From: Trichodelitschia bisporula
Taxonomy: Eukaryota > Ascomycota > Dothideomycetes > Phaeotrichales > Phaeotrichaceae
DNA: 64,000 nt
Direction: 5' to 3'
NCBI GenBank assembly: GCA_010356995.1
Contig: ML996701.1
Span: 488,963 to 552,962 of the forward strand
Position numbers and translations under genes: made by a program. The notes beneath the pieces are model-generated. The model was given only the letters and a program-made list of their open reading frames with translations, was not told the origin of the DNA and did not search any database. Below, one piece after another: positions 1 through 10,274 of the stretch. Positions within the stretch are counted from its first letter, which is position 1. Each line of letters opens with the position of its first letter.

Positions 1-1
1 G

Positions 2-959
2 TTTGGAGAGAGTGCGGGGGCGCGCGCGGTTGATATTTACAGCTATGCGTGGACGAAGGATCCGATTGTTAACGGGTTTATTGCGGAATCGGGCGCGGCG
101 CCGCTGGTCTCCGGCACGAAACATAATCCCGCGACGTGGTTTGAGCTGAGCACGCGGCTCGGGTGCGGCGGCTCCGCGGCTGCGAATAAGACCGTGGAAT
201 GCGTGCGCGGGAAAACGTGGAGGCAGGTGTTGGATGGGATGGGCACGGCGGGGGGGACGAGGCGTCTGCTCAGCTTTGTGCCAGTTGTGGATGAGAAGGT
301 GTATTTCAGCGATTATGATGTCCGGGCGAAGGAGGGGCGGTTTATCAAGCGCGTGAGTGGCCTGGGTTTCGTGTTGGTGGGCTGGCTAATGGGTGCGGCA
401 GCCCATGCTCGTCGGCAACAACGACAACGAAGGCGGTCTCTCCGCCGCCACGCAGAAGGCCAGTCCCGCCGCCGTCGACGCCATAAACGCAGGATACACG
501 TGCGGCGCCGCAGCGGCCGCTGCCCGCCGGCGCGCGCTCGGGATCCCCGCGTGGCGGTACCGCTTTGTCCCCGTGTGGAGCAACCAGGCCTTCGCAGAGG
601 GAGTCGGCGCATACCATTCCTCTGAGATCCCGGCTGTGTTCGGGCTGAGCGAGAGTATCTTCCCCGACATCCCGGCGAGCGAGGAGCAGCTCCGACTCAG
701 CGCGACGATGAATAAGGCTTGGACTATGTTTGCGCAGGATCCGGAAAAGGGGTTGTTGGACCTCCGGTGGCCGTTGTATGATGCGAAGAGTAAGTTCCAC
801 GTGATGCGGGGAAGGGTGGGGCTGATGGTGATTGCAGATGATACGCTTATTATTCTCGGCGAGCAGAATACTCGTAATGTGGGCTTCGATCTCGGGGAGC
901 GGTATGATGCGAAGTGCGCGTCGCTCATGAGCAGCATGTCGAGCGGGAAGGGGGCGTAG
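2..959 (+). CDS. Carboxylesterase/lipase (type B family), 3' part, cut by window start
   Basis: The first codons read FGESAGA, the nucleophile elbow (GxSxG) of alpha/beta-hydrolase carboxylesterases, so the catalytic serine lies at the very edge and the N-terminal half is outside the window. I join exons 2..352 and 402..959. The 49 bp intron has a GTGAGT donor and a CTAAT branch, and phase is kept. The visible 302 residues hold PMLVGNNDNEGG, typical of the strand before the acid residue, and SNQAFAEGVGAYHSSEIPAVFG, where the H of GAYHSSEI sits in the usual catalytic-histidine context (compare GA.H..E.P.VFG in the family). The C-terminus ends shortly after, as expected. Such enzymes hydrolyse esters or lipids and are often secreted in fungi; the substrate cannot be told from this. 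The next gene downstream is an aspartic protease on the same strand. Confidence 0.85.
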
Positions 960-1555
960 GATTAGTCATCTCAGCCTTGCCGCGCTGTGGCAAGGCGCAA
1001 GTATCACGAGCCTCCCGAAGCGGACAAATCGGCAAGATCATATGCGCCCAAACCGTCCATCTCTAGGGTTGATCAAGCGGAAGACCTGCTCAAAGCACTC
1101 AATCGGTCTCGCCAACCCTCCCCGGGCTTGTCTCCGTTATATGAACCCCCACATAAAATCCCCGCCACAACCGAGGGCACCCAGACCCCCTGCTCTACGG
1201 CCATCAAGCCGAAACTCGCCAACGCGGAAAGGTTGGGCGATGGGCGCAAGCTCGCTGCTCGGCACGCAGCCCTCCGCGCTGCTCAGTAGAGTGTGCGGCT
1301 GCGATATGCGAGCCTCCAAGCCGGCGGGCGTAGAGCGTAGAGCCCTATCTCCCGCGCGATGCCTAGATCCATATACACATATTACGCCGGGCGCACGCGC
1401 ATGGCACCCGTGCGCGCACATTTGACCCAGCGCATGCCCCAGGTGGCGGGAAGGTGAGAAACAAAAGCTATCGTAGGAATTGCAAAGAACTTTCCTACGC
1501 GGGTTGACACTGGTGGCTCCTTCTTTCTTTTGGTTGTTGAGAGATTTTTGAAGCC
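960..1555. other. Intergenic, about 600 bp
   Basis: Lies between the esterase stop and the protease start on the same strand, so it must hold the esterase 3' end and the protease promoter. The reading frames present are short and have no recognisable domain. I see no repeat or RNA gene. Confidence 0.6.
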
Positions 1556-3021
1556 ATGTTGCTTATTCTTGGGACGGCGCTTGTTGCGCTTGCGGCTGCG
1601 ACGCCGGTGCAGAGGCGCGCGGAGGCGATTCCGTTTGCTGGGCAGCGTATTGCCATGCCTGCGCTTGAGGCGGCGGGGTATACGGCGTATCTTGAGGCCC
1701 CGGAGCCGTGGGCGGATCCGGTGCCTGATAATGAGAGTGAGTTGTTCCGCCTTCCTCCTGTGGCTTCAGCCTGTTTCTAACTAGAGCAGTCGCCGCGCAC
1801 TCGGTGGATCTCACGCCCACCTCGGGCAGCACCCCGAGCCAAAAGATCATGTCGCTGCTCGCAGGCTTCGACGGGTCCGCCGGCTTCGGCGGGTTCGACG
1901 GCGGCGACGACGGGGTCGTAACCTCGGGCAACAGCCCCGTGCAGAACATCGGCAACACCGTGTACCTCACGCCCATCAAAGTCGGTGCACAGGATTTCCA
2001 CGCCGTGCTCGATACCGGCAGCGCTGACACCTGGCTCGTGGGCAACGGCTTCAAGTGCGTCTCCGGGCGCACCAATGCCGCTGTCTCTGCCAAGAACTGC
2101 AAGTTCGCCGGCGAATACAAGCGCACGGCTGGGTTCCAGGAGGTCAAGGGCCAGCGCTTCAGCACCAAGTACGCGGACGGCGAGACGCTGCAGGGCATCA
2201 TTGGGCGCGAGACCGTGGTGCTGGCGGGTATTACGGCGGAGAACCAGACCATTGGCGTTGTTAGCGAGGCGAACTGGCGCGGCGACGGCAAGTCGTCCGG
2301 TCTGATCGGGATGGCGTATCCGAGTATCACGCGCGCTATCCAGGGTGGCAGCGGCCCGATTGGCACTTCGATCCCGTATAACCCGATTTACTTCAGTATG
2401 CACACCAAGGGCCTGATCAAGCCGGTGTTCAGCCTGACGCTCAACCGCCACAACGAGGGGCCGGGTGCGCTGGCGCTCGGGGGGCTGCCGCCGCAGACCA
2501 AGGACGTCAAGTACGAGACCGATAACTGGGCCAAGTCGCCGCTGTTGGCGATGGCGATCCGCGGCATCAGCACCAAGCCCGTGTTCACGGTGTATGTGGT
2601 CAATGCCGAGGGGTTTACGGTGGACGGGGCTGGTGTCGGCGGCTCGGTTAAGGTGCTGGTTGACTCTGGGACTACGCTGTCGTATCTGCCGCAGGCTGTG
2701 GCCGATGCTGTGGGCGCCAAGTTCAGCCCCCCTTCGCGCAAGGCGGCCAATCTGCACCTTGTGAATTGCAATGCCAAGGCGCCGAAGTTTGGGGTCAAGA
2801 TTGGTGGCAAGAGTTTGTGGATTCAGCCGAGGGATATGATTATTGAGCAGGCGAGTGGTGCGCCTGGTGGGAGTGGGGGGGTGTGCATGATGGGGATCCA
2901 GGGGGCGGGGGGAGCGGCTGGTGGGCAGTTCATTCTGGGTGGAGGGTTTATGCGCAGTGTGTTGAGTGTGTTTGACACGGGGGCGAGCGAGATGCGCTTT
3001 GCGAACAGGATAAGAGCGTAG
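1556..3021 (+). CDS. Pepsin-like aspartic protease (A1 family), secreted
   Basis: Two exons, 1556..1736 and 1790..3021, give 470 residues. The 53 bp intron has a GTGAGT donor and a CTAAC branch. The start is an ATG followed by a clear signal peptide (MLLILGTALVALAAA) and a propeptide with VQRR, a plausible processing site. Both catalytic motifs of family A1 are present: DTGSADTWL in the N-lobe and VDSGTTLSYLP in the C-lobe; both lobes and the usual GLIGMAYP segment are there. A glycine-rich stretch (GFGGFDGGDDG) precedes the mature domain. The enzyme should cleave peptide bonds at acid pH outside the cell or in the vacuole. The C-terminus ends with RFANRIRA and shows no obvious GPI signal, so a soluble secreted form is more likely than a yapsin. 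Confidence 0.92.
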
Positions 3022-3473
3022 GATGGGTGCACAGTAGAATGTCCTGTAGTGAAAGCCGTTACGAGCCCCTGCCAGCGAGAGAATCCACTGTGCAATGGTG
3101 CACTTGACGCCCAACGCTCTATGCCCAGTACATATCGTCCAGCAGCCGGCGTAGCTGACGTCCAGGACAGAGAACATCGTCGTTTTCAGGGCTTGTGGTG
3201 GGAGACGGTCGTGGTGTATCGACAACATCATGAAGACTCCCGAGCCTAGCTACCTCCGTAAATTAGGAGCTCAATACACACGATTTGCCGTAGCAAGCTG
3301 TGTATGAATACGGAGTTAGATCTCCATATCCGAATGACCTCTTCAATCCAAGTGACTAAGATACGTCTCTTTAAGTGATAATGATGATGAGAAACGATGG
3401 GTACGACGTCCCATCCGTCTTCCCTTGATCCGGTTAGGACGCCAAGCCCCGCGAACATTGGCTTCGGCAAGCA
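3022..3473. other. Intergenic, about 450 bp
   Basis: Separates the protease from the CCDC47-like gene on the same strand. It holds the 3' end of the first and the promoter and leader of the second. No recognisable gene or repeat. Confidence 0.55.
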
Positions 3474-4997
3474 ATGGCAAGCTCCAAGAGCTCCATCATC
3501 CCGCAACGTCACACTCGCACATCATCTCAGGACAATTCCATCGCCACAGCCGCCGGCGCAATGGAAAACGTGAGGAATGCTCTCTTTGGCGGGCAGAAGC
3601 CCGTGGCGGTTTCCTCAGCGCAATCGAGTGGCGATGCTGGTGCGCCCCTTTCAATCTCGTCAGACCTCAACCTAACCTCACGTAGACTTTGCCGACTTCG
3701 CGGGCGTTCCTGATCCGTCGCCTACGCCATTTGTATCGACTGTCGGCTCCAGCCCGAACACTGTCCCGACCTTGCAAGCTGCGCCAACCGGCGCGCCGTA
3801 TACTAAGTGGTACCGCGTCTGGGAACGCACGTCGCCCTCGGACTTCAAGCAGGAGGCTATCATCTTGCCGTTCATCCTACTGGTCGTGCTCGTTCACCTC
3901 TGGGGTACACGCACAAACAAGCGCCGCGCGAACAAATGGATCGCCGCCGTGGGGCCGGTGCTTACGAGCGAATTTGCGCGCGTAGGCTGGGCGGGGAAGA
4001 AGGACGGAGAGATTGAAGTATGCCGTCTCGCTGATGGGGGCATGATAGGATATGACTGACATTTTCGTAGCAAATGCGCGAAAACTCCCCCGCCGAGTTC
4101 ATCACTTACGCGTCCGGCCGCCTCAACGTCGCGTTCCTTGACGCCAAGCTCACGCTCATCAAGCGCTACAACCCACTGGTGCGCGTGGGCGAACTGCTCA
4201 TGGGTCTTGCCATTGAGTCGATGCCGGCCCCGCAGGAGCGCTTCGAGGTGACGGAGTACCCGTTTGATGGCAAGGAGACGTCGCTGGTGCCGAAGCGTTC
4301 GGGTGACGAGTCCGGCAAGGTGCCCAACTCGGTGTTTGACGGCTTCGTCTGGGCAGTGGTTAACAAAGACATCATGCGTCAATTGCGCGAGGACCGTTAC
4401 GACCTGTCCCTCACGGGTACCCGCGATCACTCCAAGCTGCCGGCCTGGGCTACGGTTATGACCGAGAGTGCGGAGATTACGGAGACGCTGCTCACGCCGG
4501 AGCTGGTGTCCGCGATTGAGCGCGCTGGCGACCTGCTTGATGCGCTCGTCATCACGGATCAGCCGGTGGAGCGGCCGACGAAGTGCGTTCTTTCCTTTTT
4601 GCTGGATGTCAACTGACAAGCCAGGCTCAATGAAACGGTCCCCAAGAAGCGGCTCACGCTGTCCTTCCGCCTGCCGTCCGACGGCAACTACGACAACGTG
4701 CTGCCGCTGTTCCAGTACTTTATCCGGCTGCCGGACTTTTTGGTGTCGCACGGCCGCTTCCGGCCGGAGGCGATGCGTAAGGTCCGCGCGACGCGCGATG
4801 ACGAGATCCGGCGCATCAAGAAGATTGACGAGGAGGAAAAGGCCGAGGAGCGCAAGAGTAATGCTGACCGCGAGAAGAAGGAAAAGCGTGACGCGTCGTT
4901 GCGCAACATGAGCGCTGAACAGCAGCGCAAGTTCCTGGAGAAGGAGAAGGAAAAGGAGGCGCGGAGGGCGCAGAAGGGGCGGACGATGAGGGCGTAG
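3474..4997 (+). CDS. CCDC47: CCDC47-like ER membrane protein (DUF1682; PAT complex/calumin family)
   Basis: Four exons (3474..3639, 3686..4017, 4071..4582, 4625..4997) give 460 residues. All junctions keep phase; the first donor is ambiguous (3640 or 3628, both in frame). Features in order: a short N-terminus, one transmembrane segment (AIILPFILLVVLVHLWG), a conserved globular region with ENSPAEFITYASGR and a run ending YFIRLPDF, and a highly charged C-terminal coiled coil (KKIDEEEKAEERK...EKEKEARRAQKGR). This order is that of CCDC47/DUF1682 proteins, which in animals work with Asterix in the PAT chaperone complex at the ER translocon and bind hydrophilic transmembrane helices during membrane protein insertion. 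The role in this fungus is inferred from the family. Length is close to the animal protein (about 480 residues). Confidence 0.85.
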
Positions 4998-5154
4998 GTA
5001 GATAATTGTGGTGTAGTAAGTAGCCGTAGTCTGGGACGAGGTGTGAATATACTGATTCAAAGTTTCGCTGCAGCATCGTGTGAGAGCCAAAATGTTAATT
5101 CAATGGAGATCCCGCCGACTGCTACATGCATAAGTCATTACTAATTAGATACAC

Positions 5155-6111
5155 TCAGAATCGCTTCATGTTCCCAACCGGCTTCAAATGAGCATAAGCA
5201 GACCGCACATAGTACCCGGCGATCGACACCAGCGTCCGTGGCAGGCCAGACGCCAGCTTCCATACGCGGCCGACAGATGACACCGACGCGGACCGCGCGC
5301 GCTTCGGCGCCGCCTTGCCGCCATCCCACCGGCCCACAGCACCATACAACCAGTTCGACGCCTCGGGCGCGTTATCGTCGAGCTCGACATGCCACTCGTG
5401 CAACATGACCAGGCCGGGCTCCACTAGCTGCAGCTCCTCGAAAATGCGGGCCACGCTGTCCTTCCCGCGGAAGTAAATCGGAATGGGCGTCTGGCTGTAG
5501 ACTTCCTCGACGCGCCGCACCGTCTCCACTTCGTCCCGCTTCCCGTCAAACGTGTCGTGCGTTGCTGCGATGAAGCTCCCCGCCGGAAGAGCGTTGCGGA
5601 TGGTCCCCATGATGCTCCCGATCTCGGCGTCGGTGAAGAAGCACGCGACGCACATGAGCAGCACGCCGACTGGCTTGCGGAAGTCGATCAGGCCGCGGAG
5701 TTCCGGGTTCGCCAGCACAGCCGCCGGGTCGCGCACATCGGCGCAAATAATCCGCGTGCTCCCGTCCGCCGCCAGCAGCTTAGTCCCCAGGTCGCGCACC
5801 GCTTCGTCCATGTCGACGTACACGACCTTGGCGCCTGGGTAGGCCGCCTGCGCCACCTCGTGCGTGTTGTTTTGCGTGGGCAGACCGGAGCCCAGGTCGA
5901 TGAATTGCGTCACGCCCTGCGAGATCATGTAGCGCACGGCGCGGCGGAGGAAGGAGCGGTTTTCGCGGCAGAGGGCGAAGCAGTCGGGCATGGCTTTCGC
6001 CACAGCTTCGACGGCGGCGCGGTCCGTCGGCGTGGCGAAATCGCCGCCCAGGTAGAGGTCGTACATGCGGGCTACGGAGGGTTGGGGGGGGGTGGGTGTG
6101 GTGGACGACAT
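5155..6111 (-). CDS. SAM-dependent methyltransferase of the actinobacterial Methyltransf_19 (former DUF574) family
   Basis: A single exon of 318 residues. I chose the ATG at 6111 because the family pattern begins right after it (PSVARMYDLYLGGDFATPTD); the frame stays open upstream to 6417 but reads like translated leader. Family features in order: the VARMYDxYLGG N-terminus, ENRSFLRRAVRYM, the SAM-binding loop FIDLGSGLPTQNNTHEVAQ, the acidic strand end KVVYVDMDEAV, ADVRDPAAVLANPELR, and PVGVLLMCVACFFTD. This set matches the family that is abundant in Streptomyces and relatives, where some members sit in natural-product clusters. The substrate is unknown. No intron, unlike almost every neighbour, and a bacterial-type protein: transfer from an actinobacterium is a reasonable inference. 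Confidence 0.85.
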   Translation of the reverse strand: MSSTTPTPPQPSVARMYDLYLGGDFATPTDRAAVEAVAKAMPDCFALCRENRSFLRRAVRYMISQGVTQFIDLGSGLPTQNNTHEVAQAAYPGAKVVYVDMDEAVRDLGTKLLAADGSTRIICADVRDPAAVLANPELRGLIDFRKPVGVLLMCVACFFTDAEIGSIMGTIRNALPAGSFIAATHDTFDGKRDEVETVRRVEEVYSQTPIPIYFRGKDSVARIFEELQLVEPGLVMLHEWHVELDDNAPEASNWLYGAVGRWDGGKAAPKRARSASVSSVGRVWKLASGLPRTLVSIAGYYVRSAYAHLKPVGNMKRF

Positions 6112-6573
6112 TGTGGTAGTGGTGATGATGATGCTGGTGCTAATGATATGGCGCGGTATGTCCAGGTGTGGTGCTACAGTATGTGACGAAGGACAAGGCT
6201 GAGCAACGAGGCTGACTAAACACAGATGGGATGTACAAGAGCGCGGGAACCAGCTGTCAATGGTGACGATCAGAGGCAGGCCGGGAACTTGCTCTTGGTG
6301 ATCGTTTACGGGCCAACTGGAACCTTTTATACCCAACACAGGTGACAGGTCTCCCCAACAGGCCTCCCTGGGACCGCATCTGCAGCCTCTCCAACCTCGC
6401 ATAGAACGCCCCTCCACTCAAACCCAAAAGCTCAATCGTCGAATCCGCCCCCGCCTCGCGCACTCTCATCACATCACAGCGCCGCACCACAACTGGCCAT
6501 CGTGGCCGTGCCGCACATTCCGCGCTGTAGCGAGCGTGGAGTCGCGCGGAAGAGGAGCGCGGAGGAACGCTAA

Positions 6574-6629
6574 GGAGCCTGAGTAACGTAAAGGAGCACA
6601 AGGAGCCCGTGTAACGTAAAGGAGCACAA
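6574..6629. repeat. 28-bp tandem duplication
   Basis: Two adjacent copies of a 28-base unit (6574-6601 and 6602-6629) share GTAACGTAAAGGAGCACAA and differ only near the start of the unit. It lies about 460 bp upstream of the methyltransferase start. Confidence 0.8.
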
Positions 6630-9600
6630 AGATCCCAGAGGAATCCCACAGCACCACGAGGGGCACAGGAGGAACTCAACAAATGCTCCATCGCTGTACC
6701 CGAAGCCTCGAAAAAACCCGCGCTGTGGCGTCGCCGACATCAAAGACTGATACGTGCCCTGAGGCATGAGGCGGAATACGTCCTCGAGCCTGCGCGCTGC
6801 GATACGTGCCCTGAGTGAGCTTGCCCGTCCCTGGCTGGGTCCGCGGATTCAGCTCGTCTTGCCCTTTCTCGCGTCCTGTTGGATATGCGCAGGGCATGGC
6901 TCGTCTCGCAGCGTGCCTTGCGCGAGGGGGGAACGTTGGACCTCCGCCAGGCGAAGCCTCTCATTCGCCGACCACACCCACGCCCAAGCTCTCCGCCCTG
7001 CCCCACAGGACGTTGCTTGTCGCCTTCACCCGGGCGCGGGTAGACCAGCGATCCAGCAGGCAATATCATCAGAGGTCAAAAACCCAGGGACAGACTTCCG
7101 CATCGGGCATTGGCTGCAACCCTCGGCACGCAGCCGGTGAAATCCAGCCTCGCGCCCTAGGCCCCATCTCATCACAGCACACACCCGCCAGTCGCACGTT
7201 GGCGGCGCACAACTACCCGCCGCACGCCGCCCTGATACTGTACCCCGCCATGTGACACGCATGCCGCGTAGCCTGATGCGGTAATCCCTCGGACGGAGGC
7301 CGGGACGCGTCACGTGTGCGTAGCCGCCCCGCGGGGCTGGGGGTCAAGTTTGTGCGCCCTTGGGGAAGACGCGTGGGTGGACGGTTGAGAAATATTTACT
7401 AGCGCAGGCATGAAGCATGGCATGGAAGCATGTGCTAGCGGGCTTGTTGGATGGGTAACCAGGTACCTGGTTTTCTTCGAAGCGCTAGAGTAAGTGTTGG
7501 TGGTACAACGTCGGCGGCTTTTATGCACGGCGTGCGCCGGGCAGCGTGGATGACGGGAGGAATGGGCGAGACTAATCTTAGTTCTAGACTGGCGTTTTTC
7601 TGCACCGCACGCGTACGCGGTCGGTTGGCGCCGGGCGGAGGCTGTTTTCTTCGCTGGGGGGTCGCAGCGCGGGGAAGCGGGGAATTGGGCGTCGTGCGCG
7701 GGCCAATGAACGGAAGCCAACGCGCCAAGATGTGGCACCGGGATGTGTAAGGCTCGAGATGCGGGGGAGGGAGACGACGTTGGTGGTTTAGTTAGGCAAT
7801 GACAATATTTACCAAGGGGCGGGAAGGCAAAGTCTCGGCAGTCATAATCGTCTTCTTTCGTGTGATGCTTTCGCAGTGATTTGTATTTCTCGCGTCACGA
7901 TGATGGGGCTGGTGGAGGCGCGAAGTTACTCCTCCGGCTGTCACTCCGCGGGCGTTGCGGGGGAGGCGCACGGCGCTCGGCGATTGGCAGGCGCCCATAG
8001 GGCTATGCGCGCTCAGCACGATATCACACTTGGGCATCGATCACACGATGCATCGCACCGCGCCGTGCCTTTCGCGATTCCCGCTATCTCACAATGCTAC
8101 TCGTCCGCGCTGCGGGTATTGCATTGCGACTGCGAAGAACGCAGCAAATGGGCCCGTTGGCTCTGGGGACTAGCACGGCGCCATCGGCGGGAGGAGCGCG
8201 GACCTGCGCTGGGATCTGGGGGCGAGATGGGAGGAGCGAGGCGAGGCTGGAGTTGGCCGTGGGTTGCGGTTGGATGGTGGAGATGCTAGGGCGGGAGGAG
8301 TGGGGGTTTTGGTGGAGGGTTGGTGATGCTTTGCGCTGTTTCTCGTGCCTGCTGCGGATTGCGTATCAAAGGCGATGTCGCACGAGTGCGTTGACCGGCT
8401 GCGCGATTCTGGCTGTTTTGGCGTCCCCGGTCACGTTGGAGTGGAGTCGGCCATGCTAGAATGGAGTCGGCCATGTTGAAATGGCCCCGGCTCTGCCTTG
8501 CATCTCTCTCGCACGGTGGGCCGGCTAGGCAGGGCGTGGCCGAAACGGGTCAATGCCGAACGACGGCCTATGTGGATGAGGCCCACGTCTCCCTGCGAGT
8601 TGCGCACGGCGGGCCTGTTTCCTTTGCCCTGCATTCAGAATGACGAGATATGCGCTCCTGGAGGAACGTGCAGCTGTCAAAGGCCGCAGGGTGGAGGCAC
8701 AGGCGTGCTAGCCGCTGAGAATGCGACATTGCACCTTGTGGGATAGGGCGCGAGGTGACGATAGATGCCGGGGGGGCGCCAATTGAGAAGCGGTGTTTTT
8801 CAGCGCGCAGTTTCTGCGTGAAGGATTAATGGCGTCGTCACTTTTGGCCCGGCGGTTCGGTACTGAAGGAGCGCTGCGGATAGTGTCAGCTGGAGAGTTT
8901 TTCAGAAGGAATTATTGTGATGATCGTGAGTCCAGCCTCGCTGCCAAGCGGGTAGCAATCTCTCCATCCGTATCGCGGCAAACCCGCCTGTCTGCCACTC
9001 GCTCGAAGGAGAGTAGAGCCGAGTCGGCACCGCAATCACATCCGCCAGACATGCAACGGCAACGCGGCTGACGGGATGAGTCAGATATATGCGGTATGCG
9101 ATGGTAGACCGTGCAGATGGCCAATCGACACGGTAGATGAACATCGTGTACGGCCATTGGGCGGGCGCGGCCGGATCACGTACCTTGGGAGGGAGTTGGA
9201 TCGTCCATCATGCTTTGTGTTACATCGTGGAAAGGTTCTTCCTTTCCGAGGATCGGGTAGACCGGTGCTCGCCAGCTCCCCTACTTGGCATACTGCCCCT
9301 TCATCACAATCCTAAAATCGCTATTCCAAAATCCCACCGCATCCAATCACCCCCTCAAACCTCGCTGCATGTGCTTGCTGAGCAACTTGTAGGCAGCTAA
9401 TCCGCTGCATGCGAGGAATTGCAGGCCCCGATCCTGCGTCTCACGATCCGGTCTCGCCGCGCTCGGCCAGCCTTGTTAATCAGGTTTTGATAGTCGAATC
9501 AGAGAATCCGCGCAGCTGATCAGCTAACCAGGCTTCGGGGGAGCTCCAAGACCCGTCACACACTGGCATTTCACGATACCGGTATGCCTATCACAGTGCC

Positions 9601-9695
9601 TCACGCATTCCTCCTCAACGGGATCAGGGGGATTCGGGATTCCCGACATCGATGTGGCAGAGACAGAAATGCAGGACCCCTAGGGAGGGAGGGAG

Positions 9696-9936
9696 TGATG
9701 TCCAACATCCATCCCCCCAGTACTACGCTCCACGCTTCCCGCTAGATCCAACCTCCGCGAGAACCTGCCCCGCAAACCGCGTTCTAAACCCAGCTCGGCA
9801 CCGCAAAACCAGGGAAGAGCAAAAACGCAGGATCACCGAGGGGGGCTGATGTGCAACATCCATTCCTCCAGTACTACATCCCACGCCTCCCACGCTTCCC
9901 GCCGGATCTGTCCTCCAAGCCAATCTGCGCAAACCG
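9696..9936. repeat. Pair of diverged direct repeats, about 85-90 bp each
   Basis: Copy A (about 9696-9781) and copy B (about 9847-9936) both begin TGATGT..AACATCCATYCC and continue CAGTACTAC..CCACGC..CCGC and ..CGCAAACCG. They are clearly related but differ by substitutions and small length changes, so the duplication is not recent. Confidence 0.7.
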
Positions 9937-9996
9937 GGCTCCACATGCGGGCGCGGCGACGTGCAGGCCTGCAAGCACCCACGCTGCATACGCAGC

Positions 9997-10078
9997 ACCC
10001 AGTCCGGAAATGCGAGCATACCATCCCTTCTACGCATAACCCAGCCCGGAAATGCAGACATGCGATCCTTCCACGCAG
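9997..10078. repeat. 41-bp tandem duplication
   Basis: Two adjacent diverged copies (about 9997-10037 and 10039-10078), both starting ACCCAGYCCGGAAATGC and ending with TYCTACGCA or TTCCACGCA. Confidence 0.7.
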
Positions 10079-10274
10079 TCCCGGCCAAATCCGGTCCGAT
10101 CTGCTACCATCTACCGCAGCTCATGCTGCTCACCTGCAGCTGTATCTGATACCGGTCTCGGAGCGCGACACAGAGGGTCGGGACGTATCGAGTCGAGCAT
10201 GCGGCGCAGTTGGCTGTAAGCATCGTGTTGGTACTGTTAATGTGCCGTCCTTACTCGTTGAGCCCATCCCTCGC

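Larger units (their letters stand above)
6112..10274. other. Gene-poor stretch of 4.2 kb
   Basis: Lies between the methyltransferase (promoter side) and the 3' end of the proline-rich orphan. Reading frames on both strands are short, overlap antisense and show no family motif. The stretch contains at least three pairs of diverged direct repeats (listed separately), which suggests an old repeat-rich segment. I found no transposon ends, tRNA or rRNA in it. Confidence 0.5.

Noticed and set aside
1563-3231. Long minus-strand frames antisense to the aspartic protease
   Set aside because: Shadows of the protease coding strand; composition follows the codon bias of the sense gene.
3894-5090. 398-codon minus-strand frame over the CCDC47-like gene
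   Set aside because: Antisense shadow; the sense strand has clear introns and family motifs.
6112-6417. Upstream extension of the methyltransferase frame to 6417
   Set aside because: The family N-terminus begins just after the ATG at 6111; the extension reads like leader sequence (runs of T and I).
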